NCBI GenBank assembly: GCA_035279385.1
Contig: DATEHZ010000078.1
Span: 1 to 21,695, forward strand
Reading direction: 5' to 3'
Length of the DNA stretch: 21,695 nt
From: DATGJX01 sp035279385
GTDB taxonomy: Bacteria > Vulcanimicrobiota > Vulcanimicrobiia > Vulcanimicrobiales > Vulcanimicrobiaceae
Numbering within the stretch: position 1 is the first letter of the stretch; each line of letters starts with the position of its first letter. This document shows, piece by piece, positions 21,039 through 21,695 of this stretch. Position numbers and translations under genes: made by a program. Under the pieces are notes generated by a model. It made no database searches, was not told the origin of the DNA, and saw only the letters and a program-made list of their open reading frames with translations.

Positions 21039-21695
21039 GCCGAAAGAACCGCATCCGCGTCCGGAGCACGAGTACGTACGGATTGCCGAGACGAAGTTTT
21101 GGAGTTCGTTCCACTACGCGTTCTCCGGAATTCTGTATGCCGTGCGCACGCAGCCGAATATGCGCGTGCACTTGTTCATTGCGGCGCTCGTGCTGGTGGC
21201 GACGCTGCTGCTGCGCCTGGAGCGCATCTACGTCGCGGCGATCGTCATCACGATCGTCATCGTGCTCGCGCTGGAACTCATGAACACGGCGATCGAGGCA
21301 GTGGTGGACCTGCTGACCGTCGCGCATCATCCCCTCGCCAAGACGGCAAAAGACGCGGCCGCCGGCGCGGTGCTCGTTGCGACCATCGGCGCGGTGATCG
21401 TCGGCTATCTCGTCTTTTATCAGGGCATCCAGCAGGGCGGAACGCGCGTCTACGATGCCGTCGCGCAGGTGCCGGCGAACGTCATCCTCATCGTGCTGGC
21501 GCTAGCGGCCATCGGAACGATCTTCGCAAAGGCCTGGGTGGGGCGCGGCTCGCCGCTGCAGGGCGGCGCCGTTTCCGGGCATACCTCCCTGGCGTTTGCC
21601 GCCGCCACGGGCCTCGCGCTCTTCTATCAGCGCCCGCTGGTGGCCGTCCTGGCGTACTTCATGGCCTTCCTGGTCGCGCAAAGCCGCGTGGAGGC
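21025..21695 (+). CDS. dgkA: DgkA-type kinase fused to PAP2 phosphatase (3' end cut by window)
   Basis: This frame starts at ATG 21025, inside the end of ybeY, and runs off the window after 223 complete codons. Residues about 25-132 are a prokaryotic diacylglycerol/undecaprenol kinase: three membrane segments, the catalytic ELMNTAIEAVVD (E84, N87, E91, D95) and AKDAAAGAV (K109, D110). After a short loop, three more hydrophobic segments (from about 153) carry PAP2 phosphatase motifs: K169...R173, the core GAVSGHTSLAF (SGH at 184-186) and the beginning of the third motif, QSRVEA, where the window stops. In Gram-positives DgkA phosphorylates undecaprenol, and PAP2 enzymes dephosphorylate undecaprenyl pyrophosphate or lipid phosphates. 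The gene is coupled to ybeY. The missing end should contain the SR...H...D residues. Confidence 0.9.
   Translation, partial: MHEYKPKEPHPRPEHEYVRIAETKFWSSFHYAFSGILYAVRTQPNMRVHLFIAALVLVATLLLRLERIYVAAIVITIVIVLALELMNTAIEAVVDLLTVAHHPLAKTAKDAAAGAVLVATIGAVIVGYLVFYQGIQQGGTRVYDAVAQVPANVILIVLALAAIGTIFAKAWVGRGSPLQGGAVSGHTSLAFAAATGLALFYQRPLVAVLAYFMAFLVAQSRVE

Noticed and set aside
1..21695. CRISPR arrays, tRNA genes, insertion sequences, phage or toxin-antitoxin genes
   Set aside because: No regularly spaced repeats, cloverleaf sequences, transposase-like frames or terminal inverted repeats were seen on reading both strands.

Overview
The window is about 21.7 kb of GC-rich, densely coding bacterial chromosome with no mobile element, tRNA, rRNA or CRISPR array. 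Gene order is partly that of the Firmicutes housekeeping neighbourhoods (rpmE-prfA-prmC, and rpsU-yqeY-nfeD-floA-phoH-ybeY-dgkA). The proteins, however, look like those of a high-GC, non-model phylum: alanine-rich, with many secreted proteins carrying Pro/Thr/Ser linkers, a thioester alpha-2-macroglobulin and an S53 peptidase lipoprotein. My best guess is the Candidatus Eremiobacterota (WPS-2/Vulcanimicrobiota) or a related lineage. This is inference from gene content and style, not from a marker comparison.

Region 1 (1-4.85 kb) encodes exported proteins. Two small secreted proteins lie on the minus strand. Across an AT-richer intergenic region, a lipoprotein gene and an S53 (sedolisin/kumamolisin) peptidase gene run on the plus strand and share an ATGA stop/start. 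All later genes are on the plus strand.

Region 2 (4.86-8.9 kb) is a translation and nucleotide block: rpmE (L31) with an extended -10 promoter placed almost on its GTG start, a terminator-like hairpin, prfA (RF1), prmC (the RF1 methyltransferase) and pyrG (CTP synthase).

Region 3 (8.9-17.0 kb) concerns the envelope: a GT2 WaaE-like glycosyltransferase, a GT4-type glycosyltransferase, a secreted protein with a copper-amine-oxidase-N-like domain (overlapping the GT4 gene by ATGA), a HIT-family hydrolase, and a 1469-residue alpha-2-macroglobulin-like protein with an intact CTEQ thioester.

Region 4 (17.0-21.7 kb) begins with a recognisable promoter and an rpsU-yqeY operon closed by a good intrinsic terminator. 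It continues with nfeD, floA, a small protein, phoH (apparently started at CTG), ybeY, and a DgkA-PAP2 fusion that runs off the window end. Together these cover ribosome and RNA quality control (rpsU, yqeY, phoH, ybeY), membrane microdomains (nfeD, floA) and recycling of the undecaprenyl lipid carrier (DgkA-PAP2).

I found no clearly new defence or mobile system. The most interesting points are the start-codon anomaly and small overlapping gene before phoH, the kinase-phosphatase fusion, the S53 peptidase with low-complexity inserts around its catalytic helix and its coupled lipoprotein, and the nearly leaderless rpmE.
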